Part shown: piece after piece, positions 56,684 through 64,000 of the stretch
How positions within the stretch are numbered: the stretch's first letter is position 1
How the letters are laid out: each line of letters begins with the position of its first letter
NCBI RefSeq assembly: GCF_016861655.1
Contig: NZ_BOLN01000008.1
Location: forward strand, 62,001 to 126,000
Direction of reading: 5' to 3'
DNA: 64,000 nucleotides
Source: Levilactobacillus lanxiensis
GTDB lineage: Bacteria > Bacillota > Bacilli > Lactobacillales > Lactobacillaceae
Made by a program: the position numbers and the translations under genes
Notes under the pieces: generated by a model
Told to the model about the DNA's origin: nothing
What the model saw: only the letters and a program-made list of their open reading frames with translations
Database searches by the model: none

Positions 56684-56686
56684 CGT

Positions 56687-57322
56687 TTACTTCGTTCCAA
56701 ACAGGCGGTCACCGGCATCACCGAGACCTGGGACAATATAGCCATCTTCGTTCAGGTGATCATCCAACGCTGCAGCATAGATATCAACGTCTGGGTGAGC
56801 TTCACGTAAGGCTTTGACCCCTTCTGGTGCGGAGACTAAGCACACGAACTTCATGTTCTTAGGATCGGCACCACGCTTTTCCAAAGCTTCAATTGCCATC
56901 ATGGCTGAGCCACCGGTTGCTAACATCGGATCAACGATAAAGATTTGCCGTTGATTGATGTCAGAAGGCATCTTGAAGAAGTATTCATGAGGCTGCAGGG
57001 TCTCTTCGTCACGGTACATCCCGATGTGACCAACCTTAGCAGCTGGAATCAATTCCAAAATTCCATCAACCATCCCGATACCGGCACGTAAGATTGGAAC
57101 AATGGCAACTTTCTTTCCTGAAAGTTCCTTGGCAGTCATCTTGCCCATTGGTGTCTCGATTTCTTTATCCTTCAATGGCATGTCGCGTGACACTTCGTAC
57201 GCCATTAAGGTCGAGATTTCGTTGACAACCTCCCGAAAGCTGCGGGTACCGCAGTCCTTGTTCCGGATAATTGTCAGTTTGTGTTGAATCAACGGGTGGT
57301 CAAGTACTTGAAACTTTCCCAT
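56687..57322 (-). CDS. upp: Uracil phosphoribosyltransferase
   Basis: Salvages uracil to UMP with PRPP. 211 residues. PRPP-binding loop [19 protein letters not shown] near 128-146; C-terminal uracil-binding stretch [20 protein letters not shown]. Located between glyA and the atp operon, the usual Bacillota order. Confidence 0.98.
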   Translation of the reverse strand: MGKFQVLDHPLIQHKLTIIRNKDCGTRSFREVVNEISTLMAYEVSRDMPLKDKEIETPMGKMTAKELSGKKVAIVPILRAGIGMVDGILELIPAAKVGHIGMYRDEETLQPHEYFFKMPSDINQRQIFIVDPMLATGGSAMMAIEALEKRGADPKNMKFVCLVSAPEGVKALREAHPDVDIYAAALDDHLNEDGYIVPGLGDAGDRLFGTK

Positions 57323-57392
57323 GAATGAGCGCTCCTTTATGATTTCTTACAATTGTACCATGGATTTCCGCTACCAAAACGCCTAATTTGAA

Positions 57393-57408
57393 ATGAAAAC
57401 GTTTTTAT
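57393..57408. promoter_or_regulatory. Possible cre (CcpA) site upstream of upp
   Basis: ATGAAAACGTTTTTAT matches the catabolite-responsive consensus at all but one fixed position. It lies about 70 bp upstream of upp. Weak call from sequence alone. Confidence 0.3.
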
Positions 57409-57417
57409 TGCATTTTT

Positions 57418-58659
57418 TTAGTCTAAAACTGATAACGGGTGGGCACTGGTCAAAGCGTGAACCTTTTCGCGCACATCCTGCAGGCTGGCTTCATCGTCTG
57501 GATGTAAGACCGTTTGCACGATCAAACGGGCTACCTCGCGGCATTCGTCAGCGTTAAACCCACGGGTCGTCACGGCTGGCGTCCCTAACCGAATCCCGAA
57601 AGTCTTGAATGGACTTAGTTTTTCGTTAGGAATGGCTTCCTTGTTGGTGGTGATCATGACACTATCCAACAATTCTTGTGCCTGCTTCCCGTTCAGTGTG
57701 GTTGCTGAGAGGTCTAGGGTCATCAAATGATTGTCCGTACCCCCAGAAACGACGCGCACCGTTGGGGCCTTGCTGAATTCATCGGCCATGGCATGGGCAT
57801 TTTCGATGATTTGCTTGCCGTAATCGGTAAAGTCTGGTTGGAGGTCTTCAAAGAACGCCGCGGCCTTCCCGGCAATCACGTGTTCCAGCGGACCACCCTG
57901 AGTCCCAGGGAAGACGGCAGAATTGATGCGTTTAGCGTTTTCGGCTTGCGACAAGATCAGTCCCCCACGAGGGCCCCGCAAGGTCTTGTGCGTCGTGGTC
58001 GTCACCACATCGGCAATGCCCACGGGACTCGGGTGCAGGCCAGCAGCGACTAACCCCGCAATATGGGCCATGTCGACCATCAGGTAGGCGCCGACTTCAT
58101 CCGCAATTTCACGGAAAGCGTTCCAGTCAATGATGCGCGAGTAGGCTGAGGCACCGGCCACAATCATCTGTGGCTTCACCTCTTTGGCCAGGTCGCGAAT
58201 CATATCGTAGTCCAGGAGTTCAGTCTCTGGATTGAGGGCATAACTATAGGCGTTGTAAATCTTTCCAGAGAAGTTGACCTTGGCGCCGTGCGTCAAGTGG
58301 CCCCCCGCATCCAGGCCCATCCCCAGAATGGTGTCGCCAGGCTTTAAGAAGGCCGCATAGACGGCTTGGTTGGCCTGGGAACCAGAATGAGGCTGCACGT
58401 TAGCGTATTCAGCATTAAACAACTTCTTCGCACGATCAATGGCTAATTGTTCGACAACATCGATGTACTGTGTGCCACCGTAGTAACGCTTGCCCGGATA
58501 ACCTTCGGCGTACTTGTTGGTCAACACGGAGCCTTGCGCCGTCCGGACGGCCTCACTCACGATGTTTTCGGAAGCAATCAACTCAATGGTATCTTCTTGA
58601 CGTTCTTCTTCCTTCGCAATGGCGCCCCATAATTCTGGATCTTTTTCTTTAAAATTCAA
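57418..58659 (-). CDS. glyA: Serine hydroxymethyltransferase
   Basis: PLP enzyme converting serine and tetrahydrofolate to glycine and methylene-THF, the main one-carbon source. 413 residues. PLP Lys in [20 protein letters not shown]; conserved [12 protein letters not shown] and [18 protein letters not shown] after GGAGG. Upstream of upp, with no clear terminator between the two. Confidence 0.98.
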   Translation of the reverse strand: MNFKEKDPELWGAIAKEEERQEDTIELIASENIVSEAVRTAQGSVLTNKYAEGYPGKRYYGGTQYIDVVEQLAIDRAKKLFNAEYANVQPHSGSQANQAVYAAFLKPGDTILGMGLDAGGHLTHGAKVNFSGKIYNAYSYALNPETELLDYDMIRDLAKEVKPQMIVAGASAYSRIIDWNAFREIADEVGAYLMVDMAHIAGLVAAGLHPSPVGIADVVTTTTHKTLRGPRGGLILSQAENAKRINSAVFPGTQGGPLEHVIAGKAAAFFEDLQPDFTDYGKQIIENAHAMADEFSKAPTVRVVSGGTDNHLMTLDLSATTLNGKQAQELLDSVMITTNKEAIPNEKLSPFKTFGIRLGTPAVTTRGFNADECREVARLIVQTVLHPDDEASLQDVREKVHALTSAHPLSVLD

Positions 58660-58894
58660 TGGCGTTCCCTCCTGAACTGTGATTGTTTTTATTCTACCAA
58701 ACTTTGACCGCCAGCGGGACTACTTCGCACTATTTATTATTTTATAACGCGGCATTCTGCCCACTGGCAAGTGTGACCTGACTAACGACTTCATTCACCC
58801 GCAACGCCCAATCATCAGCGTAAGCTCTCCCCGCTCAGGAAACAACTGCTCGCTCCTGGTTTTGATAGCCGCCCAACTAACTTAGAAATGTGTA

Positions 58895-58930
58895 CAAAAA
58901 AGGCTCGAAACGTTTATCGCGTCTCGAGCC
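58895..58930 (-). terminator. Intrinsic terminator of the prfA-prmC-tsaC operon
   Basis: Minus-strand GGCTCGAGACGCG, loop, CGTTTCGAGCC followed by TTTTTT, 14 bp after the tsaC stop. Confidence 0.92.
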
Positions 58931-58943
58931 AAGAAATCAAAAT

Positions 58944-59960
58944 TTATTTTTCAAAGTGTTGTTGCCCGGCTGACTTGTTCAACCGGTTCATGTAGGCCGC
59001 ACCCAATCCTTCGGCTGCGAAGCCTTGGGCTAAGATGCCGGTCACGGGTGATTCCAAATCGTAGTGCCGCAGTCCCGCAAACAAGCGGTGGCTGGCACTG
59101 GCCATGTCGGCGCCCAACGAGAAGGCTTCGGTGTTGGCTGGCAATGTTTCGTTAGCCAATGTATGGTCAAGGGCCATAACCCCAATCGTGCCTGGCTGTT
59201 GTGCGGCCCAGGCTAAAGCAGCTGGCCAATCGGCTTCGTCATCCACGATGGTGACCTGTGCGTTTGGCGCGTAGTGCTTGTACTTCATCCCTGGGGCCTT
59301 GGGAATCTCACCCTTGCCGACCTTGTGATGGTTGGATTGCACCGTGCCGATGACGGCCTCCAGCTGTTCCTCGGTCACGCCACCCGGCCGCAAAATAGTG
59401 GGAATGTCCGTGGACATATCCAGCACGGTCGATTCGACCCCGACCTTGGTTGGACCGTCGTCAAGGATACCGGCAATCTTGCCATTCAAGTCGTGATAGA
59501 CGTGCTTAGCTAAGGTTGGACTGGGCTTACCTGACGTGTTAGCGGATGGTCCCACCAAAGGCACACCAGCGGACTTGATCAGGTCTAGCGTGACCTGGTT
59601 CGCGGGATTCCGAAAGGCGGCCGTATTCAAGCCACCCGTGACGGCCTTGGACAAGGCCCCCGGTTGGAGCTTAAAGATCAGCGTCAGTGGACCGGGCCAA
59701 AAGGCTTTGATCAATGCCTCAGCCTTGTCTGACAGTGGTTCGGCATACTTTTTGACCGTGTCTTCACCGGTCACGTGCACAATCAAGGGGTTGTCACTCG
59801 GACGTCCCTTGGCGATGTAGACCTGTTTAACAGCGGCCTCATTGGTCGCATCGGCTCCTAAGCCGTAGACGGTTTCCGTGGGAAAGGCCACTAACTGCCC
59901 CGCCCGAATCGCGGCCGCGGCCTCATCAATTTCGTTTGGTTGAAAAATCTTTGTTTCCAT
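58944..59960 (-). CDS. ywlC: L-threonylcarbamoyladenylate synthase (Sua5/YwlC)
   Basis: Makes the threonylcarbamoyl-AMP used for t6A37 of ANN-decoding tRNAs. 338 residues: YrdC domain (about 10-200: GQLVAFPTETVYGLGADATNEAAVKQVYIAKGRPSDNPLIVHV) plus the C-terminal Sua5 domain (about 235-330), so the long Sua5 form. Downstream of prmC and prfA as in Bacillus. Confidence 0.95.
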   Translation of the reverse strand: METKIFQPNEIDEAAAAIRAGQLVAFPTETVYGLGADATNEAAVKQVYIAKGRPSDNPLIVHVTGEDTVKKYAEPLSDKAEALIKAFWPGPLTLIFKLQPGALSKAVTGGLNTAAFRNPANQVTLDLIKSAGVPLVGPSANTSGKPSPTLAKHVYHDLNGKIAGILDDGPTKVGVESTVLDMSTDIPTILRPGGVTEEQLEAVIGTVQSNHHKVGKGEIPKAPGMKYKHYAPNAQVTIVDDEADWPAALAWAAQQPGTIGVMALDHTLANETLPANTEAFSLGADMASASHRLFAGLRHYDLESPVTGILAQGFAAEGLGAAYMNRLNKSAGQQHFEK

Positions 59961-59987
59961 ACTGATTTCTACGCTCCCATCCTAAAT

Positions 59988-60827
59988 TCACAATTGCACG
60001 CGCACCATCCGGTCGTGACCGTTGATGTCCGCCTTAATGGTTACCGTGGCTTGCGGGTAGGCCGTCGTGAAGATTGCCTTGACGGCCGGTCCCTGTTGAT
60101 AGCCAATCTCAGCGAAGAACTGGCCATGCGGGACTAAAAAGTCACCGATACTAGCCGCAAATCGTCGGTAAAAGGCCAAGCCGTGGTCCGCCGCAAATAA
60201 CGCCCCTTGGGGTTCAAACCGTTTCACGGACTCATCCATCTCTGGCAATTCCGAGTGGTCAATGTAGGGAGGATTTGACACGATCACGTCAAACCGTTGC
60301 CCACTGACTGGTGCCAACAGGTCGCCCACCGCAAACGTTACCGGGGCCGCCAGCGCTTGTGCATTGGCCCGGGCGACATCGACCGCCGCGGCGGAAATAT
60401 CCGTCGCCGTCACGGTCCAGTCGGGTTGTTCAGCCTTTAACGACACCGCAATGGCACCGCTCCCGGTTCCCACGTCTAGCAGACGAATGGGTGTCGTCAC
60501 GGATGCTAAGATCCATTCGACCAGCTCCTCCGTCTCCTGGCGGGGAATCAGTGTGGCCGCAGTCACCTGAAACTCCCGGCCAAAGAACGGTGCGTGACCT
60601 AGCACATACTGGGCCGGTTCTCCCGCACAGACACGGTCCACCTGTGCCTGATATGTCGCTAGGAACACTGGAGTAGCCGGTTCACGGTAGTGTTGGACCA
60701 GTTCGGTAAAGGACCAGCCTTGCCCCTCTTGTAGTAAATACTGGGCAACGCTGGTCGCTTGGCCGGCCACCGCTAACTGTTGCTCGGCAGCCCGTAACGC
60801 CATCAAAATGGTGGTCGTTTTAGCCAT
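59988..60827 (-). CDS. prmC: Peptide chain release factor N5-glutamine methyltransferase
   Basis: Methylates the GGQ glutamine of release factors. 279 residues: N-terminal helical domain, SAM-binding [15 protein letters not shown], and the catalytic NPPY ([13 protein letters not shown]). It overlaps prfA, its substrate gene, by 8 bp. Confidence 0.97.
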   Translation of the reverse strand: MAKTTTILMALRAAEQQLAVAGQATSVAQYLLQEGQGWSFTELVQHYREPATPVFLATYQAQVDRVCAGEPAQYVLGHAPFFGREFQVTAATLIPRQETEELVEWILASVTTPIRLLDVGTGSGAIAVSLKAEQPDWTVTATDISAAAVDVARANAQALAAPVTFAVGDLLAPVSGQRFDVIVSNPPYIDHSELPEMDESVKRFEPQGALFAADHGLAFYRRFAASIGDFLVPHGQFFAEIGYQQGPAVKAIFTTAYPQATVTIKADINGHDRMVRVQL

Positions 60828-61905
60828 TATTCTTTAAATTTTCAAGCTTGGCGGCCTGATCGGACAGAATCAGAGCATCAATGATATCGTCCAATTCTCC
60901 GTTCATCACGCGGTCTAACTTGTTTAACGTCAAACCGATACGGTGATCAGTGACCCGGTTTTGCGGGTAGTTGTAGGTCCGGATTCGTTCGGAACGATCC
61001 CCGGTCCCCACGGCTGACTTCCGTTCGGCGTTGTAGGCGTCTTCTTCTTGGGTCTTGTAGTAATCGTAGACCCGGGCCCGTAAGATGGTCATGGCCTTGG
61101 CGCGGTTTTGCTGTTGTGACCGTTCATCTTGCATGGCAACCACGATACCGGTTGGCAAGTGGGTCATCCGCACGGCAGAAGAGGTCTTGTTAATATGTTG
61201 GCCACCGGCACCAGATGACCGGTACACGTCGGTCCGAATATCCTTCGGGTCGATATCGATGTCCACGTCTTCTTCTTCAGGCATGACCCCCACCGTGGCG
61301 GTACTGGTGTGGACCCGGCCAGCAGATTCCGTGGCGGGTACCCGTTGAACCCGGTGCGCGCCGTTTTCATACTTCAGCTTGGAATAAACCTTGTCACCGG
61401 TGATCATCAGAACGATTTCCTTGAACCCACCAACTTCGGTGGCATTCTCGTCAACGATTTCAATCTTCCAGCCCTGGCGTTCAGCGTACTTGGAGTACAT
61501 GCTAAAGAGGTCCGCCGCAAATAAACTGGCTTCGTCCCCACCAGCGGCCCCGTGGATTTCCATGATGATGTTCTTGTCATCGTTGGGGTCTTTAGGCAAC
61601 AGTAAGACTTTGATGTCGTCTTCCAGCTGTTCCTTTTGCGTGGTCAGGTCCTTCAATTCTTCCTTAACCATCGCATCCATGTCGTCGTCGAGCTTTTCAC
61701 GTAACATTTCATCGTCATCGGCGATTTGTTGGGTCACGTCTTGGTATTGGTGGTATTTGTCCACCGTTTCCCGCAGTTCCCCTTCTTCTTTGGAAAGCTT
61801 CATAAATTTTTGCGTATCGGCAATGACTTCAGGGTCACTGATCAATTCGTTCAGCTCGTCGTAACGGTCGGCCACGGCCTGGAGCTTGTCAAACATTTCA
61901 TCCAT
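60820..61905 (-). CDS. prfA: Peptide chain release factor 1
   Basis: Reads UAA and UAG stop codons and triggers peptide release. 361 residues. The codon-reading PAT tripeptide is in [17 protein letters not shown] and the catalytic GGQ in [19 protein letters not shown]. First gene of the prfA-prmC-ywlC operon. ATG after GAGG. Confidence 0.98.
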   Translation of the reverse strand: MDEMFDKLQAVADRYDELNELISDPEVIADTQKFMKLSKEEGELRETVDKYHQYQDVTQQIADDDEMLREKLDDDMDAMVKEELKDLTTQKEQLEDDIKVLLLPKDPNDDKNIIMEIHGAAGGDEASLFAADLFSMYSKYAERQGWKIEIVDENATEVGGFKEIVLMITGDKVYSKLKYENGAHRVQRVPATESAGRVHTSTATVGVMPEEEDVDIDIDPKDIRTDVYRSSGAGGQHINKTSSAVRMTHLPTGIVVAMQDERSQQQNRAKAMTILRARVYDYYKTQEEDAYNAERKSAVGTGDRSERIRTYNYPQNRVTDHRIGLTLNKLDRVMNGELDDIIDALILSDQAAKLENLKNNG

Positions 61906-62120
61906 TCGATATTAACCTCGTTTCAAATTAGCGTGCGCGTTTAATTGGTGCTGTTGACCGGTTGTTTTGAAAAAACACCGTTGCCTTACCGATATCGTGC
62001 GAAACACACATCAGCCAACACCATTTCAGTTTAAATTAAAGTTCCCAGTCATTTCTCGACCAGAACTTACAGTGTACCATAGCTAGCGGTCACTGTAACG
62101 GGTTAGTGCTGACCAGGTCG

Positions 62121-62717
62121 CTACTTTGGCCGGGACTTCCCAATCTGATCCAATGGCGGATTAAAGTAATGGCGCCGACAAACGGGGTAATAGGCCTCGT
62201 TACCGCCGATTTGGACCTGTTCGCCCTCGTAGACCGGCTTGTTGTCATGGAACCGCAAGTTCATGATGGCCTTCTTGGTACAGAACCAGCAGATGGTCTT
62301 CATTTCCTCAATCTTGTCCGCGTACAGCAAAAGGTACTTAGAACCCTCAAACAGTTCGTTACGGAAATCATTTTTCAGTCCAAACGTCATCACGGGAATG
62401 TGCAGCTCATCCACGACCTTGGCCAATTGGAACACGTGGTCCTTGGTCATGAACTGGGCCTCGTCAATCAGTACACAGTTTGCCTGGGCATCCAAGCGTT
62501 GAATCTCATCGTACAAGTTCATGTCTTTATAAATTGGGTGCGCCGTGCGCTTGAGCCCAATGCGGCTAGCAACTTGGCCCACCCCGTCACGCGTATCCAA
62601 ACCACTGGTCATAATGATGACTCGCTTGCCTTGTTCCTCATAGTTATGGGCGACCTTTAAAATTTCAATGGTCTTCCCGCTATTCATTGCGCCGTACCGA
62701 AAAAATAGCTGCGCCAC
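62121..62717 (-). CDS. tdk: Thymidine kinase
   Basis: Type II thymidine kinase for thymidine salvage. 198 residues. P-loop [14 protein letters not shown] at 8-21, [11 protein letters not shown] with the catalytic Glu, and the zinc ribbon CWFCTKKA ... YYPVCRRHY. Start GTG 62717, four bases after GGTGGGAG. Lies just upstream of prfA, a conserved pair; no terminator is seen between them. Confidence 0.97.
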   Translation of the reverse strand: MAQLFFRYGAMNSGKTIEILKVAHNYEEQGKRVIIMTSGLDTRDGVGQVASRIGLKRTAHPIYKDMNLYDEIQRLDAQANCVLIDEAQFMTKDHVFQLAKVVDELHIPVMTFGLKNDFRNELFEGSKYLLLYADKIEEMKTICWFCTKKAIMNLRFHDNKPVYEGEQVQIGGNEAYYPVCRRHYFNPPLDQIGKSRPK

Positions 62718-62748
62718 GTTACTCCCACCTTTTTGACAGTTTCTATCT

Positions 62749-62754
62749 ATTATA
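62749..62754 (-). promoter_or_regulatory. Candidate -10 of the tdk promoter
   Basis: Minus-strand TATAAT about 32 bp upstream of the tdk start; the -35 region (TTTAAT at 17 bp) is weak. Confidence 0.5.
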
Positions 62755-62789
62755 GCCGATTCCCCTAGAAAATTAAACAGTCGTTGTCA

Positions 62790-63017
62790 GCGCCTCCGGG
62801 ATGGTTTACTTCGGTGATTCCGTCCCGTTCCCGGCGGCGGATTCAAAGCGCCCTGCTGTGGGGACCGCTTCCAGCCTGAGAAGCGGTCTTCCAGCTCGAC
62901 TTTGAGCCCCAAGACCGGTCTCAAAGATCGTCCCGTGGTCTAGGTTGGGAAAGAACCCCAACCAAGACCACCGACACAGCTGTCCACTTTGATCCGCCTC
63001 TGGTCACTAACACTGAC
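62790..63017 (-). repeat. Family B structured repeat, copy B5, with relic of an A-type edge
   Basis: Core 62828-63017: arms GGCGGATTCAAAG and CTTTGATCCGCC, stem 2 GCTGTGG/CGACACAGC, hairpin GGTTGGG/CCCAACC (62943-62964), CTTTGAG/CTCAAAG and the GGTCTTCC arm. Bases 62790-62804 (GCGCCTCCGGGATGG) match the outer A-type edge of B3, but the partner edge is missing. Confidence 0.83.
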
Positions 63018-63149
63018 CACGAATGAAAACATCCGCTCGGAGCGACACGCTGTTTAAATTCACGTGGGGTTTTCTGCCTCATATTCTAGTGTCACACACA
63101 AGCAACAAGTTGCAACGCAGTATGACCAACACTGTGGTTGCCTGCTCCC

Positions 63150-63370
63150 CCACCAACTTAGTGGTCGACCCGCAATCTAGAGCCGGAGGAAGCCAGGGCG
63201 GAGACGGCTGTGTCGATTCTGTTAGTCGGCGTTTCTTGCCGGCCTACAGAATGGGACAACCTTTGAGACCTGCGCTTCTCAGCAGGGCTTAAAGGTGAGG
63301 TGGGAGCCCGCCCTTCGGCGGAAACCGGCCCCACAGCAGGCGCAACCCTGGAAGCCGCAGGCGGCAAATC
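63150..63370 (+). repeat. Family B-like structured repeat, copy B6 (tandem with B7)
   Basis: Begins CACCAACTTAGTGGTCGA and carries AGCCGGAGGAAGCCAGG. Stem 2 is GCTGTG/CACAGC, an inner hairpin is GTCGGC/GCCGGC, and CCTTTGAG/CTTAAAGG and GGAGCCC/GGCGG arms are present. The right side is CCCTGGAAGCCGCAGGCGG. The two edges pair only in part (CCAGG/CCTGG). Confidence 0.78.
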
Positions 63371-63437
63371 ATCCACAATCCAAATCACCAAGACAATATA
63401 ACCAGCGCAAATCAACACTGAGGTTGACCGCTCCCTC

Positions 63438-63660
63438 ACCAACTTAGTGGTCGATCCGCAACCTAGAGCCGGAGGAAGCCAGGACGGAGACGGCTGTGTC
63501 GGTGGCGTTAGACCGAGTGGGCTTCTCGGCCTTACACCACGGGACGACTTTGGAAACTCGCGACCCTCAGCGAGGTTTCAAAGCGAGGTGGAGGACCGCT
63601 CCTCAGACCGGAGCCGTGCCCCACAGCAGGCGTAGCCCTGGAAGCCGCAGGCGGCAAATC
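63438..63660 (+). repeat. Family B-like structured repeat, copy B7 (tandem with B6)
   Basis: Direct repeat of B6 with a period of 286 bp; same edges (AGCCGGAGGAAGCCAGG, CCCTGGAAGCCGCAGGCGG). The internal hairpin has changed together on both arms: CCGAG/CTCGG (B7) in place of GTCGGC/GCCGGC (B6). The GACCGCTCCTCAG core is kept. It lies about 110 bp upstream of the murT promoter. Confidence 0.8.
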
Positions 63661-63767
63661 ACCCGCAACCCCATCACTAAGACAGCATAAAACCGAGCGG
63701 CCAACCCCCAGTGTTCCTTGCGTTTTGGGAAAGATGGGGCGTTGGACTCCCCTAAACGCTTAAAAAA

Positions 63768-63776
63768 TGCTAAAAT
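63768..63776 (+). promoter_or_regulatory. Candidate promoter of murT
   Basis: TGCTAAAAT is an extended -10; no -35 at proper spacing. 65 bp upstream of the murT start. Confidence 0.5.
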
Positions 63777-63840
63777 TAAGGCTTGAATATTCAGGAAACC
63801 GACATTAAAAAAATCTTGTCGCGATTAAGGAGCGAATTGC

Positions 63841-64000
63841 ATGTCATTCAGAAGCGGCGTTGCCACCTTCGCGGGGAAATCCTCTTACTGGTTTCTCCAC
63901 ACGTTTCTACACGGGGGAAGTTCTCTCCCCGGAAAAATTACGTTAAAGCTCGACCCCAACATTTTACGCACGTTAGGCGCCAAGTATGACGTCATTGTCA
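63841..64000 (+). CDS. murT: Lipid II isoglutaminyl synthase, MurT subunit (N-terminal part)
   Basis: Only 53 residues are in the window: SGVATFAGKSSYWFLHTF, then GGSSLPGKITLKLDPN and LGAKYDVIV. This is the start of the MurT Mur-ligase-like protein. With GatD it amidates the D-Glu of lipid II and is usually followed by gatD, expected just outside the window. ATG lies eight bases after AAGGAG. Confidence 0.9.
   Translation, partial: MSFRSGVATFAGKSSYWFLHTFLHGGSSLPGKITLKLDPNILRTLGAKYDVIV

Noticed and set aside
57380-57417. Terminator between glyA and upp
   Set aside because: A T run is present but no stem precedes it; glyA and upp may be co-transcribed or upp may start from its own promoter.
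62800-63700. Short frames (63023-63292, 63158-63442, 63447-63690) in the tdk-murT gap
   Set aside because: They are translations of repeats B5-B7, in both orientations, without ribosome sites.

Overview
The window looks like chromosomal DNA of a low-GC-phylum (Bacillota) lactic acid bacterium in the Lactobacillaceae. The gene set, the F-type Ddl ligase, the DUF2969 and DUF1146 proteins and the T-box leaders all fit. The GC-rich codon usage suggests a heterofermentative lactobacillus such as Levilactobacillus, but the genus is inference. No phage, insertion sequence, CRISPR array, tRNA or rRNA was found. Almost all genes are housekeeping genes on the minus strand.

Layout: 1-9853 is the conserved ymfF-ymfH-rodZ-pgsA-cinA-recA-rny-ymdB block (proteolysis, envelope, competence/recombination, RNA decay). 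10433-13041 is a polar amino acid ABC transporter under a T-box leader that carries a second, stem-I-less T-box unit. 13311-17290 is mreB-mreC-mreD-minC-minD (cell shape and septum placement). 17497-23287 holds radC, folC and T-box-controlled valS, followed by tpx. 24361-28657 is thiI, a cysteine desulfurase and ezrA. 28845-30119 is msrC and rpsD on the plus strand. 30182-36216 mixes accessory genes with rarA, a 6S RNA and a universal stress protein gene. 36328-42411 holds an RNPP-like regulator, a membrane-anchored GDPD, ddl, a DUF2785 protein and an SPFH protein. 43386-48324 is a gcvH-like gene, rodA, DUF2969, yidD, mbl, murA and DUF1146 (wall synthesis). 49359-55796 is the complete atpBEFHAGDC operon. 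56687-62717 is upp, glyA, the tsaC/sua5 gene, prmC, prfA and tdk. The window ends inside murT on the plus strand.

The most unusual content is intergenic. Fourteen copies of long structured repeats (about 120-270 bp) occupy the gaps. They fall into two families, A and B, that share one architecture: a long closing stem, a second stem built on GCTGTGG-like sequence, and three internal hairpins, so a cloverleaf-like plan. Arm sequences differ between copies while the pairing is kept, often by compensatory changes. This argues for selection on (or copying of) a folded structure. Several copies sit between a stop codon and the next visible intrinsic terminator, so they would be transcribed as 3' UTR. 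One copy is an internal deletion, one B copy is nested in A-type outer arms, and two B copies form a tandem. I know of no described element with this plan, but this could not be checked by a search here.

Other points of interest: promoters for valS and rpsD lie inside the ends of the upstream genes, a short membrane protein gene is broken by one base in an A run, and the ddl product has the Phe that marks D-Ala-D-lactate ligases.
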